Shown here: positions 26,534 to 37,679 of the stretch, in pieces
How the letters are laid out: each line of letters starts with the position of its first letter
Position numbering within the stretch: the first letter of the stretch is position 1
Source of the DNA: Zavarzinia marina
Lineage (GTDB): Bacteria > Pseudomonadota > Alphaproteobacteria > Zavarziniales > Zavarziniaceae
NCBI RefSeq assembly: GCF_021568905.1
Contig: NZ_JAKGSB010000002.1
Span: 248,001 to 312,000, forward strand
Direction: 5' to 3'
DNA: 64,000 nt
The notes under the pieces: generated by a model
Database searches by the model: none
What the model saw: only the letters and a program-made list of their open reading frames with translations
Told to the model about the DNA's origin: nothing
Made by a program: the position numbers and the translations under genes

Positions 26534-27550
26534 ATGCAGACCGACCTGCACCGCCGTCGCTGGCCCGTGACCAGCCTTTGCGTGCTGCGCGACGCCCTGG
26601 TGGCCCGGGGCGGCGCCATGGCGCCCTATCTGCGCGTTGCCGGACTCGATGCGGCGTTGCTGGAAACCCCTGGGGCGGAGGTCACGGCGGCGGACGAGAT
26701 GCGCGTGATCGAGGCCTGTCTCGCGGACCTCGGCCATCCGGAGGGTTTCGGCCTCGAGGTCGGGCCGCGCTATCGGGTGGCGGCCTACGGCGTCTGGGGT
26801 TTCGCCCTGCTGGCCAGCCCGAACCTGCGCGCCGCCCTCATGCTCGGCCTCGAATATCAGGATCTGACCTACAGCATCATGCCGATCGACTTCCGCCCGG
26901 TCGGCGGCAATTACGCCGTGATCTTCGACGACGGCCCGGTGGCGCCGGACCTGCGCCGCTACATGGCCGAGCGCGACATCGCGGCGGCGCGGCGCATCGC
27001 CGAGGATCTGTGGGGCCATCCGCCCGCCTGCCGCGGCGCCAGCTTCCGCTTCCCGGCCCCGGCCGATCCCGCCCCCTACGAGGCCGCGCTGCAATGTCCG
27101 GTCACCTTCGGAGCGGAGGTGAATGCCCTGTTCTACGATCACATGGAACTGGAAAGCCCCCTGCCCCAGGCCAATCCGGTGCTGGCGGCCCTGAACGTCG
27201 AAGCCTGCAACGCCCGCCTCCGCGCCCTTCGCGGCGAGGATTCCTTCGTCGAGCGGGTGACCGGCGCGATCCTGGCCCGGCCCGGCCATTTCCCGGCCAT
27301 GGAGGATGTCGCCGCCCATCTGGGCATGGCGCCGCGCACGCTCCGCCGGCGCCTGGGCGAAAAGGGCATCGGCTATCGCGATCTGGTGGCACGCCTGCGA
27401 CAGGATCTGGCGACGGAAATGCTGTCCGAGGTGGGTCTTCGGGTGGAGGCGGTGGCGGAGCGCCTCGGCTATGCCGAAACCGCCAGCTTCACCCACGCCT
27501 TCCGGCGCTGGACGGGCGTCAGTCCGAGTACTTTCGCCCGTCGCCGATAA
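26534..27550 (+). CDS. AraC-family transcriptional regulator (arabinose-binding-like N-terminal domain)
   Basis: The 338-residue protein has an N-terminal ligand domain of the type found in OruR/ArgR-like regulators (SLCVLRDALVARGG, YGVWGFALLASPNLRAAL). It ends in a C-terminal double helix-turn-helix (MEDVAAHLGMAPRTLRRRLGE, VEAVAERLGYAETASFTHAF then RRWTGVSPSTF). It is divergent from the monooxygenase with 136 nt between starts, and relatives in this arrangement usually activate the oxygenase gene in response to its substrate. It converges on phoB. Confidence 0.92.
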   Translation: MQTDLHRRRWPVTSLCVLRDALVARGGAMAPYLRVAGLDAALLETPGAEVTAADEMRVIEACLADLGHPEGFGLEVGPRYRVAAYGVWGFALLASPNLRAALMLGLEYQDLTYSIMPIDFRPVGGNYAVIFDDGPVAPDLRRYMAERDIAAARRIAEDLWGHPPACRGASFRFPAPADPAPYEAALQCPVTFGAEVNALFYDHMELESPLPQANPVLAALNVEACNARLRALRGEDSFVERVTGAILARPGHFPAMEDVAAHLGMAPRTLRRRLGEKGIGYRDLVARLRQDLATEMLSEVGLRVEAVAERLGYAETASFTHAFRRWTGVSPSTFARRR

Positions 27551-27568
27551 GGCTTCGCCGGTGGTCGG

Positions 27569-28279
27569 TCAGTGGCGCAGGCCGCGCCCGGCCCCCTGGG
27601 TGTCGATGGCATAGCCGGCGGAGCGGACGGTGCGGATCATGTCCTTGCCGCCATAGGCGTTCAGGGCCTTGCGCAGGCGGCGGATGTGGACGTCGACCGT
27701 GCGCTGTTCGATGTAGATGTCGCGGCCCCAGACCGCGTCCAGGATCTGCTCGCGGCTGAACACCCGGCCCGGGTTCTCGAGGAAATGCCGCAGCAGGCGG
27801 AATTCCGTCGGACCCAGGTGGATCTCCGTGCCGCCCCGGGTCACCCGATGGGCCGAGAGATCCATGACCACGTCGGCATAGGTCAGGCCTTCCTCCGACA
27901 GGGCCGGGCGCGAGCGGCGCAGGACGGCGCGGATGCGGGCCAGCAGTTCGCTCGGCGAGAACGGCTTGGTGATGTAATCGTCCGCGCCGGATTCGAGGCC
28001 GCGGACGCGGTCGCTCTCTTCCGAGCGGGCGGTCAGCAGGATGATCGGCACCTGCCGCGTCGCCGGCTTGCGGCGCAGCTGGCGGCATATCTCGATGCCC
28101 GAGACGGACGGCAGCATCCAGTCCAGCACGATCAGGTCGGGCAGGCGCTCGTCCACCAGCATCAGTGCTTCTTCACCGTCCATGCCCGCGCGGACCTCGA
28201 AGCCATTGGCCTCGAGGTTGTAGCGCAGCAGGTCGACCAGGGCGGATTCGTCCTCGACGATCAGAATGGAAGGCTTCAT
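27569..28279 (-). CDS. phoB: phosphate regulon response regulator PhoB
   Basis: The 236-residue OmpR-type regulator has a receiver domain with ILIVEDE, phospho-acceptor Asp53 (LIVLDWMLPSVSG) and the switch Lys in TKPFSPSELLARI, then a winged helix with EFRLLRHFLENPGRVFSREQ and VDVHIRRLRKAL. PhoR phosphorylates it when phosphate is scarce and it binds Pho boxes. It is the last gene of the minus-strand pst-pho unit, 16 nt after phoU. ATG 28279 is chosen over GTG 28288 because the receiver domain begins at once. Confidence 0.96.
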   Translation of the reverse strand: MKPSILIVEDESALVDLLRYNLEANGFEVRAGMDGEEALMLVDERLPDLIVLDWMLPSVSGIEICRQLRRKPATRQVPIILLTARSEESDRVRGLESGADDYITKPFSPSELLARIRAVLRRSRPALSEEGLTYADVVMDLSAHRVTRGGTEIHLGPTEFRLLRHFLENPGRVFSREQILDAVWGRDIYIEQRTVDVHIRRLRKALNAYGGKDMIRTVRSAGYAIDTQGAGRGLRH

Positions 28280-28295
28280 CGGCGTCACGGTTCGA

Positions 28296-29012
28296 TCAGG
28301 CGACCTGGCTGGGGTCGGAGATTTCGGCGGTCACGTCGGCCTTGGGGCGGTCGGCGTGCATGCGCTTGCCGGTCACGATGTAATACACCGCTTCCGCCAT
28401 GTTGGTCGCGTGATCGCCGATCCGTTCCAGGTTCTTGGCGATGAACAGGAGATGCGTGCAGCCGGTGATGGTGCGCGGATCCTCCATCATGTAGGTCAGC
28501 AGTTCGCGGAACACGCTGTTGTAGAGTTCGTCCAGAATGGCGTCGCGGTCGCGCACCGCCACCGCCTTCTCGACGTCTTCCGCCGACAGGCTGTCCAGCA
28601 CGTCCTTCACCATGCCCAGCACCATTTCGCCCATGCGCGGAATGGCGTGCATCGGCTGCGTCGGCACGGCCGTGCCGATCGCCGTGGTGCGCTTGGCGAT
28701 GTTCTTGGCGTAGTCGCCGATGCGTTCCAGGTCGGTCGCGATCTTCAGGGTGCCGACGATGAAGCGCAGATCCACCGCCATCGGCTGGCGCAGCGCCAGC
28801 AGGCGGGTGACCAGTTCCGAGATTTCGCCGTCGAAGACGTCGATGCGCTGGTCGGACGAGATGGTGCGGTCGGCCAGGGCCTTGTCGCGGCGCACGATGG
28901 CCTGGATCGCGGCGGCCACATTGGCTTCCGCGATGCCGCCCATGCGCAGGACCTTGGTCTTCAGGGCATTCAGTTCCTGGTCGAACGCGGAGACGGTATG
29001 ATTGTCGGCCAT
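28296..29012 (-). CDS. phoU: phosphate signalling regulator PhoU
   Basis: The 238-residue all-helical protein has two PhoU repeats. Each holds the metal-cluster type motif, seen in DLERIGDYAKNIAKRT and NLERIGDHATNMAEAVYYI. PhoU links the Pst transporter to PhoR and dampens the Pho response when phosphate is plentiful. It lies between pstB (19 nt upstream) and phoB. Confidence 0.97.
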   Translation of the reverse strand: MADNHTVSAFDQELNALKTKVLRMGGIAEANVAAAIQAIVRRDKALADRTISSDQRIDVFDGEISELVTRLLALRQPMAVDLRFIVGTLKIATDLERIGDYAKNIAKRTTAIGTAVPTQPMHAIPRMGEMVLGMVKDVLDSLSAEDVEKAVAVRDRDAILDELYNSVFRELLTYMMEDPRTITGCTHLLFIAKNLERIGDHATNMAEAVYYIVTGKRMHADRPKADVTAEISDPSQVA

Positions 29013-29031
29013 GGATGAGCTCCTTGCCAGG

Positions 29032-29832
29032 TCAGCCGAAGCGGCCGGTGACGTAATCCTGGGTGCGCTTGTCGATCGGGCTCGTGAAGATCCCCTCGGT
29101 CGGACCGTTCTCGACCAGCACGCCCAGATGGAAGAAGGCGGTGCGCTGGGAAACGCGGGCCGCCTGCTGCATCGAGTGGGTGACGATGGCGATGGTGAAA
29201 TTCTCGCGCAATTCGTCGATCAGTTCCTCGACTTTCGCGGTCGCGATCGGATCGAGCGCCGAGCAGGGCTCGTCCATCAGGATCACTTCCGGCGAGACCG
29301 CGATGGCGCGGGCGATGCACAGGCGCTGCTGCTGGCCGCCCGAAAGACCGGTGCCCGGCGACAGCAGGCGATCCGACACTTCCTTCCAGAGGCCTGCGCG
29401 CTCGAGGCTGGACTTCACGATATGCTCGAGATGGTCCTTCGATTCCGAGAGCCCGTGCAGGCGCGGGCCGTAGGCGACGTTGTCGAAGATCGACTTCGGG
29501 AAGGGGTTCGGCTTCTGGAACACCATGCCGACGCGGGCGCGCAGGTGCACGACGTCCAGCGACTGGGCGTAGATGTCGTCGCCGTCGATGGAGATGTCGC
29601 CCTGGATGCGGCACGAGGGGATCGTGTCGTTCATCCGGTTGAGGCAGCGCAGGAAGGTGGACTTGCCGCAGCCCGACGGGCCGATCAGCGCGGTCACCTG
29701 GTTCTCGCCAACCTCGAGGTTGATGTTGTGCAGAGCCTGCTTCTCGCCATACCAGAGGTTGACGTTCTTCGCGGAGATCTTGGACTTCCCCTCGAGGGGG
29801 ATGGTGTGGGTGGTAAAGTCGAGGGCGGTCAT
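29032..29832 (-). CDS. pstB: phosphate ABC transporter ATP-binding protein PstB
   Basis: The 266-residue ATPase has Walker [17 protein letters not shown], the signature [15 protein letters not shown], Walker [14 protein letters not shown] and the switch His in IVTHSMQQA. It powers PstCA-mediated phosphate uptake. ATG 29832 is taken as start because GGTGAG precedes it and it lies 5 nt after the pstA stop; a GTG 12 nt earlier is possible. Confidence 0.98.
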   Translation of the reverse strand: MTALDFTTHTIPLEGKSKISAKNVNLWYGEKQALHNINLEVGENQVTALIGPSGCGKSTFLRCLNRMNDTIPSCRIQGDISIDGDDIYAQSLDVVHLRARVGMVFQKPNPFPKSIFDNVAYGPRLHGLSESKDHLEHIVKSSLERAGLWKEVSDRLLSPGTGLSGGQQQRLCIARAIAVSPEVILMDEPCSALDPIATAKVEELIDELRENFTIAIVTHSMQQAARVSQRTAFFHLGVLVENGPTEGIFTSPIDKRTQDYVTGRFG

Positions 29833-29837
29833 GGCAC

Positions 29838-31160
29838 TCACCACTTGCGTTCGAATTTCTTGCGGAGGTAGATCGCGATCGCGTTCATGAACACCAGGAA
29901 CACCAGGAGTACCATGATCGCGGCCGAGGTCTTTTCGACGAAGGCCCGTTCGGGACTGTCGGCCCAGAGATAGATCTGTACCGGCAGCACCGTCGCGGGC
30001 GAGGTGAAGCCACCCGGAACGTCGACGATGAAGGCGACCATGCCGATCATGAGGAGCGGCGCGGTTTCACCCAGGGCGTGAGCCATGCCGAGGATCGCGC
30101 CGGTCAGCATGCCCGGCATCGACAGCGGCAGGGTGTGGTGCAGCACGGTCTGCAGCGGCGAGGCGCCCATGCCCAGCGCCGCCTCGCGGATCGAGGGCGG
30201 CACCGCCTTGATGGCGGCGCGGGACGCGATGATGATGATCGGCAGGGCCTGGAGCGCGAGCACCAGACCGCCGACCAGCGGCGCCGAGCGCGGCATCCCG
30301 AAGAAGTTCAGGAACACCGCGAGACCGAGGAGACCGAAGACGATCGAGGGCACCGCCGCGAGGTTGTTGATATTCACCTCGATCATGTCGGTGATGCGGT
30401 TCTTCGGCGCGAACTCCTCGAGATAGATCGCCGCCATCACGCCGAGCGGGAAGGCGATGCCGAGCGTCACCACGAGGGTGAAGAACGAGCCGACGACGGC
30501 GCCCCAGAGGCCGGCGTTCTCCGGCTCGCGGCTGTCGCCGGTGGTCAGCAACTCGGTATTGAAGGTGCCGTAGAGCGCCCCCGAGGCGACGAGCTTGTCG
30601 AAGATGCCGATCTGGAAGTCGTTCAGCTTGCGGTCTTCCTCGGGGACGTTGCGCTCGATGTAACCCTTGCGCAGCATGTCGACGAGATCGTCGGTCAGAA
30701 CGTCGAACTTGATGGTCTGGCCGATCAACTCCGGGTTGTCGCGGACATGGGCCGCGAGCTCGAAGGCGGCGCCCGAGGAGATGAGATCCATCATGTCGCG
30801 CCGCTCGCGCCGGGACTCGACCTCGGGGAAGAGGCTTTGCATGGCGTTGCGCAGGATCTTGTTGTAGTCCGCGCTGGCGATGACCATGGGATCATTCGTG
30901 CCCTGGGGATCGATGATCTCGCGGTCGAGGCTCACTTCCAGCTCCACCTTGGTGGTGACGAAGGCGGAAGAGCCCTGGAGGATGATCGAGCCGAGCAGCA
31001 GCACGAGGAAGACGACCGCGACCGAGACGGCGGCAATGCCCCACATCTTGAAGCGCGCCTCGGAGGCATAGCGCTTCTTCAGCAGACGATTGAACTTCTC
31101 GCGTTTCTCGGTGGAGGCCGAGAACGGCTCGACCGTGTATTTGCCCGCGATGTCGGTCAT
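29838..31160 (-). CDS. pstA: phosphate ABC transporter permease PstA
   Basis: At 440 residues this is much longer than the E. coli protein because of an N-terminal extension. The extension has one membrane segment (about 37-63) and a roughly 170-residue soluble region (the DUF3333-type extension of alphaproteobacterial PstA). The permease core has the EAA-type loop [20 protein letters not shown] and about six segments. Its ATG overlaps the pstC stop (ATGA), so the permease pair is coupled. Confidence 0.95.
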   Translation of the reverse strand: MTDIAGKYTVEPFSASTEKREKFNRLLKKRYASEARFKMWGIAAVSVAVVFLVLLLGSIILQGSSAFVTTKVELEVSLDREIIDPQGTNDPMVIASADYNKILRNAMQSLFPEVESRRERRDMMDLISSGAAFELAAHVRDNPELIGQTIKFDVLTDDLVDMLRKGYIERNVPEEDRKLNDFQIGIFDKLVASGALYGTFNTELLTTGDSREPENAGLWGAVVGSFFTLVVTLGIAFPLGVMAAIYLEEFAPKNRITDMIEVNINNLAAVPSIVFGLLGLAVFLNFFGMPRSAPLVGGLVLALQALPIIIIASRAAIKAVPPSIREAALGMGASPLQTVLHHTLPLSMPGMLTGAILGMAHALGETAPLLMIGMVAFIVDVPGGFTSPATVLPVQIYLWADSPERAFVEKTSAAIMVLLVFLVFMNAIAIYLRKKFERKW

Positions 31161-32518
31161 TCGTACTGCTCCCGATACTTGCGGACGATCCGCAGGGCGA
31201 TGATGTTGAGGATGAGCGTGACGACGAAGAGCACGAGGCCGAGCGCGAAGGTGGCCAGGGTCTTCGGGCTGTCGAATTCCTGGTCGCCGACCAGCAGGGT
31301 CGCGATCTGGACCGTCACGGTCGTCACCGCCTCGAAGGGATTGGCGGTCAGATTGGCGGAGAGGCCGGCGGCCATCACGACGATCATGGTTTCGCCGATG
31401 GCGCGCGAGATGGCCAGCATCACCGCGCCGACGATGCCGGGCAGCGCGGCCGGCAGGATCACGCGCTTGATGGTTTCCGACTTGGTGGCGCCGAGGCCGT
31501 AGGACCCGTCACGCATGGCCTGGGGCACGGCCGTCATGACGTCGTCCGAGAGCGAGGAGACGAAGGGCACGATCATGATGCCCATGACGACACCGGCGGC
31601 GAGCGCCGATTCGGAGGCGACGTCGAGGCCGACCGACTGGCCGAGCGTGCGCACGAAGGGCGCGACGGTCAGGGCGGCGAAGAAGCCGTAGACGACGGTC
31701 GGGATGCCGGCCAGCACTTCGAGCAGCGGCTTCAGCACCGAGCGCACGCGGCGGTCGGCGTATTCCGACATGTAGATCGCCGACATCAGGCCGATCGGGG
31801 CCGCGACCGCCATGGCGATCGCCGTGATCAGCAGGGTGCCGGCGAACAGCGGCACGGCACCGAAGGTGCCCGACGAGCCGACCTGGTCGGCGCGCATCGC
31901 GGTCTGCGGGCTCCACTGGATGCCGAAGAGGAATTCGGTCAGCGGCACCTTCTCGAAGAAGAGCGCCGATTCGAACAGCAGCGACAGGATGATGCCGACC
32001 GTGGTCAGGATGGCGATGGTCGATGCCGCCATCAGCGCGATCATCAGTGCCTTTTCGACCTTGGGGCGCGAGCGGAGCGTGGGGCCGACGCGGGTCTGGG
32101 AATAGGCGAGACCGACGACCGCGAGAGCGATGGCGCCGATCGACAGCATGATCGCCGAATATTGCTTGAGAGAGACGTAGCGATCCGCCGCGGCGACCAG
32201 CGTGTCGGTCACGCCGCCCGAGGCGATGCCGTTCTCGACGTAGTTCTTGACGTCCGTCATGAACAGGCTGGGGTTCTGCACGTCGACCCCGCCGAGGACC
32301 ATGCCCTCGATGATGCTGTTCTGGAAGACCAGCCACAGGAAGGCGAGAGCCAGCGCCGGCAGCGCGCACCACAGCGCCATGTAGTAGCCGTAATAGCCGG
32401 GCAGCGAATGCAGCCCCTTGGACTTGCCGCCGTTCCGCGCCACCGCGGTGGAGCGGCCCATGTAGTAGCCGATCACCGACAGGACGAGAATCGTCGCGAT
32501 GAGAATATAGGTCGGCAT
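31157..32518 (-). CDS. pstC: phosphate ABC transporter permease PstC
   Basis: The 453-residue permease has an N-terminal extension with two additional hydrophobic segments (about 3-20 and 47-68) and a soluble loop before the standard permease domain. The core includes GIPTVVYGFFAALTVAPFV, the EAA loop AVPQAMRDGSYGLGATKSE and AISRAIGETMIVVMAAG. With PstA it forms the phosphate channel. It is separated from pstS by a 95-nt gap with a strong hairpin. Confidence 0.96.
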   Translation of the reverse strand: MPTYILIATILVLSVIGYYMGRSTAVARNGGKSKGLHSLPGYYGYYMALWCALPALALAFLWLVFQNSIIEGMVLGGVDVQNPSLFMTDVKNYVENGIASGGVTDTLVAAADRYVSLKQYSAIMLSIGAIALAVVGLAYSQTRVGPTLRSRPKVEKALMIALMAASTIAILTTVGIILSLLFESALFFEKVPLTEFLFGIQWSPQTAMRADQVGSSGTFGAVPLFAGTLLITAIAMAVAAPIGLMSAIYMSEYADRRVRSVLKPLLEVLAGIPTVVYGFFAALTVAPFVRTLGQSVGLDVASESALAAGVVMGIMIVPFVSSLSDDVMTAVPQAMRDGSYGLGATKSETIKRVILPAALPGIVGAVMLAISRAIGETMIVVMAAGLSANLTANPFEAVTTVTVQIATLLVGDQEFDSPKTLATFALGLVLFVVTLILNIIALRIVRKYREQYE

Positions 32519-32569
32519 CGTTGCGTCTTTCGTCTGCCCCAGTAATGAGGACGCGAGGCCGGAAAGGGA

Positions 32570-32594
32570 GGGGCGGCCGTCGACCGGCCGCCCC
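32570..32594 (-). terminator. pstS-pstC intergenic hairpin (attenuator / RNA stabiliser)
   Basis: GGGGCGGCCG and CGGCCGCCCC pair over 10 bp with the 5-nt loop TCGAC, 19 nt after the pstS stop. There is no clear T run on the minus strand (the sequence continues TCCCTTTCC). Such a structure after a binding-protein gene usually lets less transcript through to the permease genes or protects the pstS mRNA end. Confidence 0.6.
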
Positions 32595-32613
32595 CGTTAC
32601 GCGTTTACGCGGA

Positions 32614-33660
32614 TCAGAACGCGGCCGGATCCAGCGGGGTCATGTTGGCGACCGTGGTGCGGATCTTGCTGGCTTCGGATTCCGGCAGGGCGATCAGACC
32701 CTTGTCGGCCAGGTAGCCGTCTTCACCCATGGCCTTGCCCGAGGTGTATTCGGTCATGAATTCCTGGATGCCCGGAACGGTGCCGATGTGGGCCTTCTTC
32801 ACGTAGACGAAGAGCGAACGCGACACGCCGTACTTGCCCGACGAGATGTTGTCGTATTCCGGCTCGACGCCTTCGATCTTGGCGCCCTGGATCTTGTCGG
32901 CGTTCTCTTCGAGGAACGAGTAGCCGAAGATGCCGAAGGCGTCCTTGTTGGCGACCAGCTTCTGAACGATCAGGTTGTCGTTCTCGCCGGCTTCGATGTA
33001 GGCGCCGTCCTCACGGATCTTCATGCAGCCCTTGGCCTTCTCGTCGCCCGCGGCCTTGAAGGCCTCGACGGCTTCGGCTTCCTCGCAACCCGTTTCCATC
33101 ACGAGTTCCGAGAAGGCGTCGCGGGTGCCCGAGGTCGGGGGCGGGCCGAGGACTTCGATCTTGGTCGCGGGCAGGCCGCCGTCGATCTCGTTCCACATGG
33201 TGTAGGGGTTGTCGACCAGCGCGCCGTCAACGACGACCTGGGCCGACAGGGCCTTCCAGATCTGAGCCTTGGTCAGGTCCAGAACCGGGCCTTCCTTGGA
33301 ATTGGCGAAGACGATGCCGTCGAAGCCGATCTTCACTTCCACGATCTCGGCGACGCCGTTCTTGGCGCACAGCTCGATCTCGGACTTCTTGATGCGGCGC
33401 GAAGCGCCGGTCAGGTCCGGGGTGTCGGTGCCGACGCCGCCGCAGAACAGCTTCATGCCGCCGCCCGTGCCGGTCGATTCGACCACCGGGGTCTTGAACG
33501 AACCGAGCTTGCCGAAGGCTTCGGCAGTCGCGGTGGTGAAGGGGAACACCGTCGACGAGCCGACGATGTGGATCTGGTCGCGCGCAGCGGCCTGGCCGGC
33601 GAAGGCGGTCGCCAGCACGGCGGCAGCGCCCAGGGCGGCGAAGCTGGTCTTGAGGGCCAT
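32614..33660 (-). CDS. pstS: periplasmic phosphate-binding protein PstS
   Basis: The 348-residue protein has a signal peptide (1 to about 24, ending GQAAA). Phosphate-binding loops are visible: IVGSSTVFPFTTATAEAFG near the N-terminus, STGTGGGMKLFC, and PPPTSGTRDAFSELV. It delivers phosphate to PstCA. ATG 33660 is chosen for the signal peptide; the open frame extends about 32 codons upstream without such features. A Pho box lies about 120-147 nt upstream, so it is likely the first gene of the PhoB-controlled unit. Confidence 0.95.
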   Translation of the reverse strand: MALKTSFAALGAAAVLATAFAGQAAARDQIHIVGSSTVFPFTTATAEAFGKLGSFKTPVVESTGTGGGMKLFCGGVGTDTPDLTGASRRIKKSEIELCAKNGVAEIVEVKIGFDGIVFANSKEGPVLDLTKAQIWKALSAQVVVDGALVDNPYTMWNEIDGGLPATKIEVLGPPPTSGTRDAFSELVMETGCEEAEAVEAFKAAGDEKAKGCMKIREDGAYIEAGENDNLIVQKLVANKDAFGIFGYSFLEENADKIQGAKIEGVEPEYDNISSGKYGVSRSLFVYVKKAHIGTVPGIQEFMTEYTSGKAMGEDGYLADKGLIALPESEASKIRTTVANMTPLDPAAF

Positions 33661-33779
33661 GGGGTTTTTCCTCGAAATTCGATCGTTACGGTCGCGAGGC
33701 GGCGTCACGCCTTTCCGGCACCGTCCCGCGGGACAGCGCCGTCGCGCCCAGCACATTAGTCAGCCGACGGGACGTTCAT

Positions 33780-33807
33780 ATGACATTTGTATTTCGTTTT
33801 GATGACA
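33780..33807 (-). promoter_or_regulatory. Pho box (PhoB binding site) upstream of pstS
   Basis: On the minus strand, TGTCAT occurs at 33807-33802 and again at 33785-33780, exactly 22 bp apart, with a weaker CGAAAT unit midway at 33796-33791. This is three units at the 11-bp period, with A-rich spacers, as in known Pho boxes. A TAATGT at 33758-33753 could be the -10 element. Confidence 0.7.
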
Positions 33808-33896
33808 CAGAAATATACCATATATTCCAGCACCTTAGCGCGGCGGCGGCGCACCTCGGCGCGTGCCGACCGTCATTTTAGGGCGCCAGATGACAC

Positions 33897-35255
33897 TCAG
33901 CCGGCGGCGGGCAGATAGACGGTGAAGGTGCTGCCCTCGCCCAGGGCGGAATCGATCGTCAGGGCGCCCCGGTGGCGGTTCACGATATGCTTGACGATGG
34001 CGAGCCCGAGGCCGGTGCCGCCGAGGTCGCGGCTGCGCGCGGCGTCGACGCGATAGAAGCGTTCGGTCAGGCGGGGCAGATGCTCGCGGCCGATGCCCGG
34101 GCCCTGGTCGGAAATGGCGATGGCGACCGGCCGCGCCGTCTCGGGCCAGCCGGTCCGGCCCGGCGGCACATGGTCGAGGACATGGGCCTCGATGCGCACC
34201 TCGCCGCGCTGGCGGCCGTATTTGATGGCATTGTCGATCAGGTTGGTGAACACCTGTTCCAGTTCGCCCTCGTCGCCCACCACCGGCGGCAGGTCGGCCG
34301 GCAGGTCGAGGATCACCTTCGCCTCCTTGGCCCGCGCGCGGAATTCGAGGGCGGTGACGACGCGCCGGATCAGGGGCGACACCGGCACCGGATCGGCCGG
34401 CGGCGTATGCTCCGTCAACTCGACCCGCGACAGCGACAGCAGGTCGCCCACCAGGCGCGTCATGCGCGTCACCATGTCGGCCATGGCGGCGAGAAAGCGT
34501 TCACGCGCCGCCGCATCGTCGCGCGCCGGGCCCTGCAGGGTTTCGATATAGCCGCCGAGGGCGGCGAGCGGGGTGCGGATCTCGTGGCTGGCATTGGCGA
34601 CGAAGTCCGCGCGCATCCTCTCCACCCGCTTCGACTGGGTGAGATCGCGGAACACCAGGGCCGCCACCACCTCGTCGGGCCCCGGCCGCTCGACCAGGGC
34701 GATGCGGCAGGTCAGTTCGCGGGCCACCGGCACCGGCAGGGAAACCTCGATCTGGATCGCCGCCTCCTCGCCGCTGACGACGAGATCGACCGCCTCCAGG
34801 ATCTCGGGGTGGCGTACCGTGGCGGTCAGGGGGCGGCCCGCCGGCCCCTCGCCGAAGAGCGTGCGCGCCGCCTTGTTGAGATGGCGCACGCCCAGTTGGC
34901 GGTCGATCAGGATCAGCGGATCGGGCAGCAGGTCGAGGACGGCGCGATGGCCCTGGGTGAGGGACCATTCCTGGCTGCGCAGGCGGCGGATCTCCCGTTC
35001 CTGGCCCTGGATCCGCTCGTGGGTGTCGAAATCCTGGCGCCGCGCCTCGGCGAGACTCGCCTCGAGCAGCGCCCGGTCCCGCCGCAGCCAGAGCGTGACC
35101 AGCACCGCGACGGCGACCACGACCAGGGCGCCGACGAGACCGGCCCGGGGCGTCAGCGATCCCGCCAGCCCGAGGCCCGCGACGACGGCGAGGCCCGGCG
35201 ACGCCACCTTGGCGGTGGTCACCACCAGCGGGCGCAGGAACGCGGACTTGACCAC
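33897..35255 (-). CDS. phoR: phosphate regulon sensor histidine kinase PhoR
   Basis: The 452-residue kinase has two N-terminal membrane segments (about 12-33 and 37-57), a coiled linker, a PAS domain (VLDLLPDPLILIDRQLGVRH), HisKA with the phospho-His in ANASHEIRTPLAALGGY, and an ATPase domain with NLIDNAIKYG, DQGPGI and GTGLGLAIVKHIVN. It phosphorylates PhoB. The start is GTG 35255, only 18 nt after the maeB stop, so readthrough from maeB is likely. It is separated from pstS by 236 nt holding the Pho box. Confidence 0.95.
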   Translation of the reverse strand: MVKSAFLRPLVVTTAKVASPGLAVVAGLGLAGSLTPRAGLVGALVVVAVAVLVTLWLRRDRALLEASLAEARRQDFDTHERIQGQEREIRRLRSQEWSLTQGHRAVLDLLPDPLILIDRQLGVRHLNKAARTLFGEGPAGRPLTATVRHPEILEAVDLVVSGEEAAIQIEVSLPVPVARELTCRIALVERPGPDEVVAALVFRDLTQSKRVERMRADFVANASHEIRTPLAALGGYIETLQGPARDDAAARERFLAAMADMVTRMTRLVGDLLSLSRVELTEHTPPADPVPVSPLIRRVVTALEFRARAKEAKVILDLPADLPPVVGDEGELEQVFTNLIDNAIKYGRQRGEVRIEAHVLDHVPPGRTGWPETARPVAIAISDQGPGIGREHLPRLTERFYRVDAARSRDLGGTGLGLAIVKHIVNRHRGALTIDSALGEGSTFTVYLPAAG

Positions 35256-35273
35256 GGCACGGTTCCGGCGGCG

Positions 35274-37535
<2,262 letters not shown>

Positions 37536-37679
37536 GATCCTGTCCAATCGGCGCGAGATGCGCCTTCTACCCTTCAGTCGGTTGGTGGCCCGGTCCGGAG
37601 TGGCCGGCGCCGAAGGGTGCGGACTATCCTACCCTTTTCATTTGTTGTCCAGCACACCATAAAAACTTTTCATTTCTTC

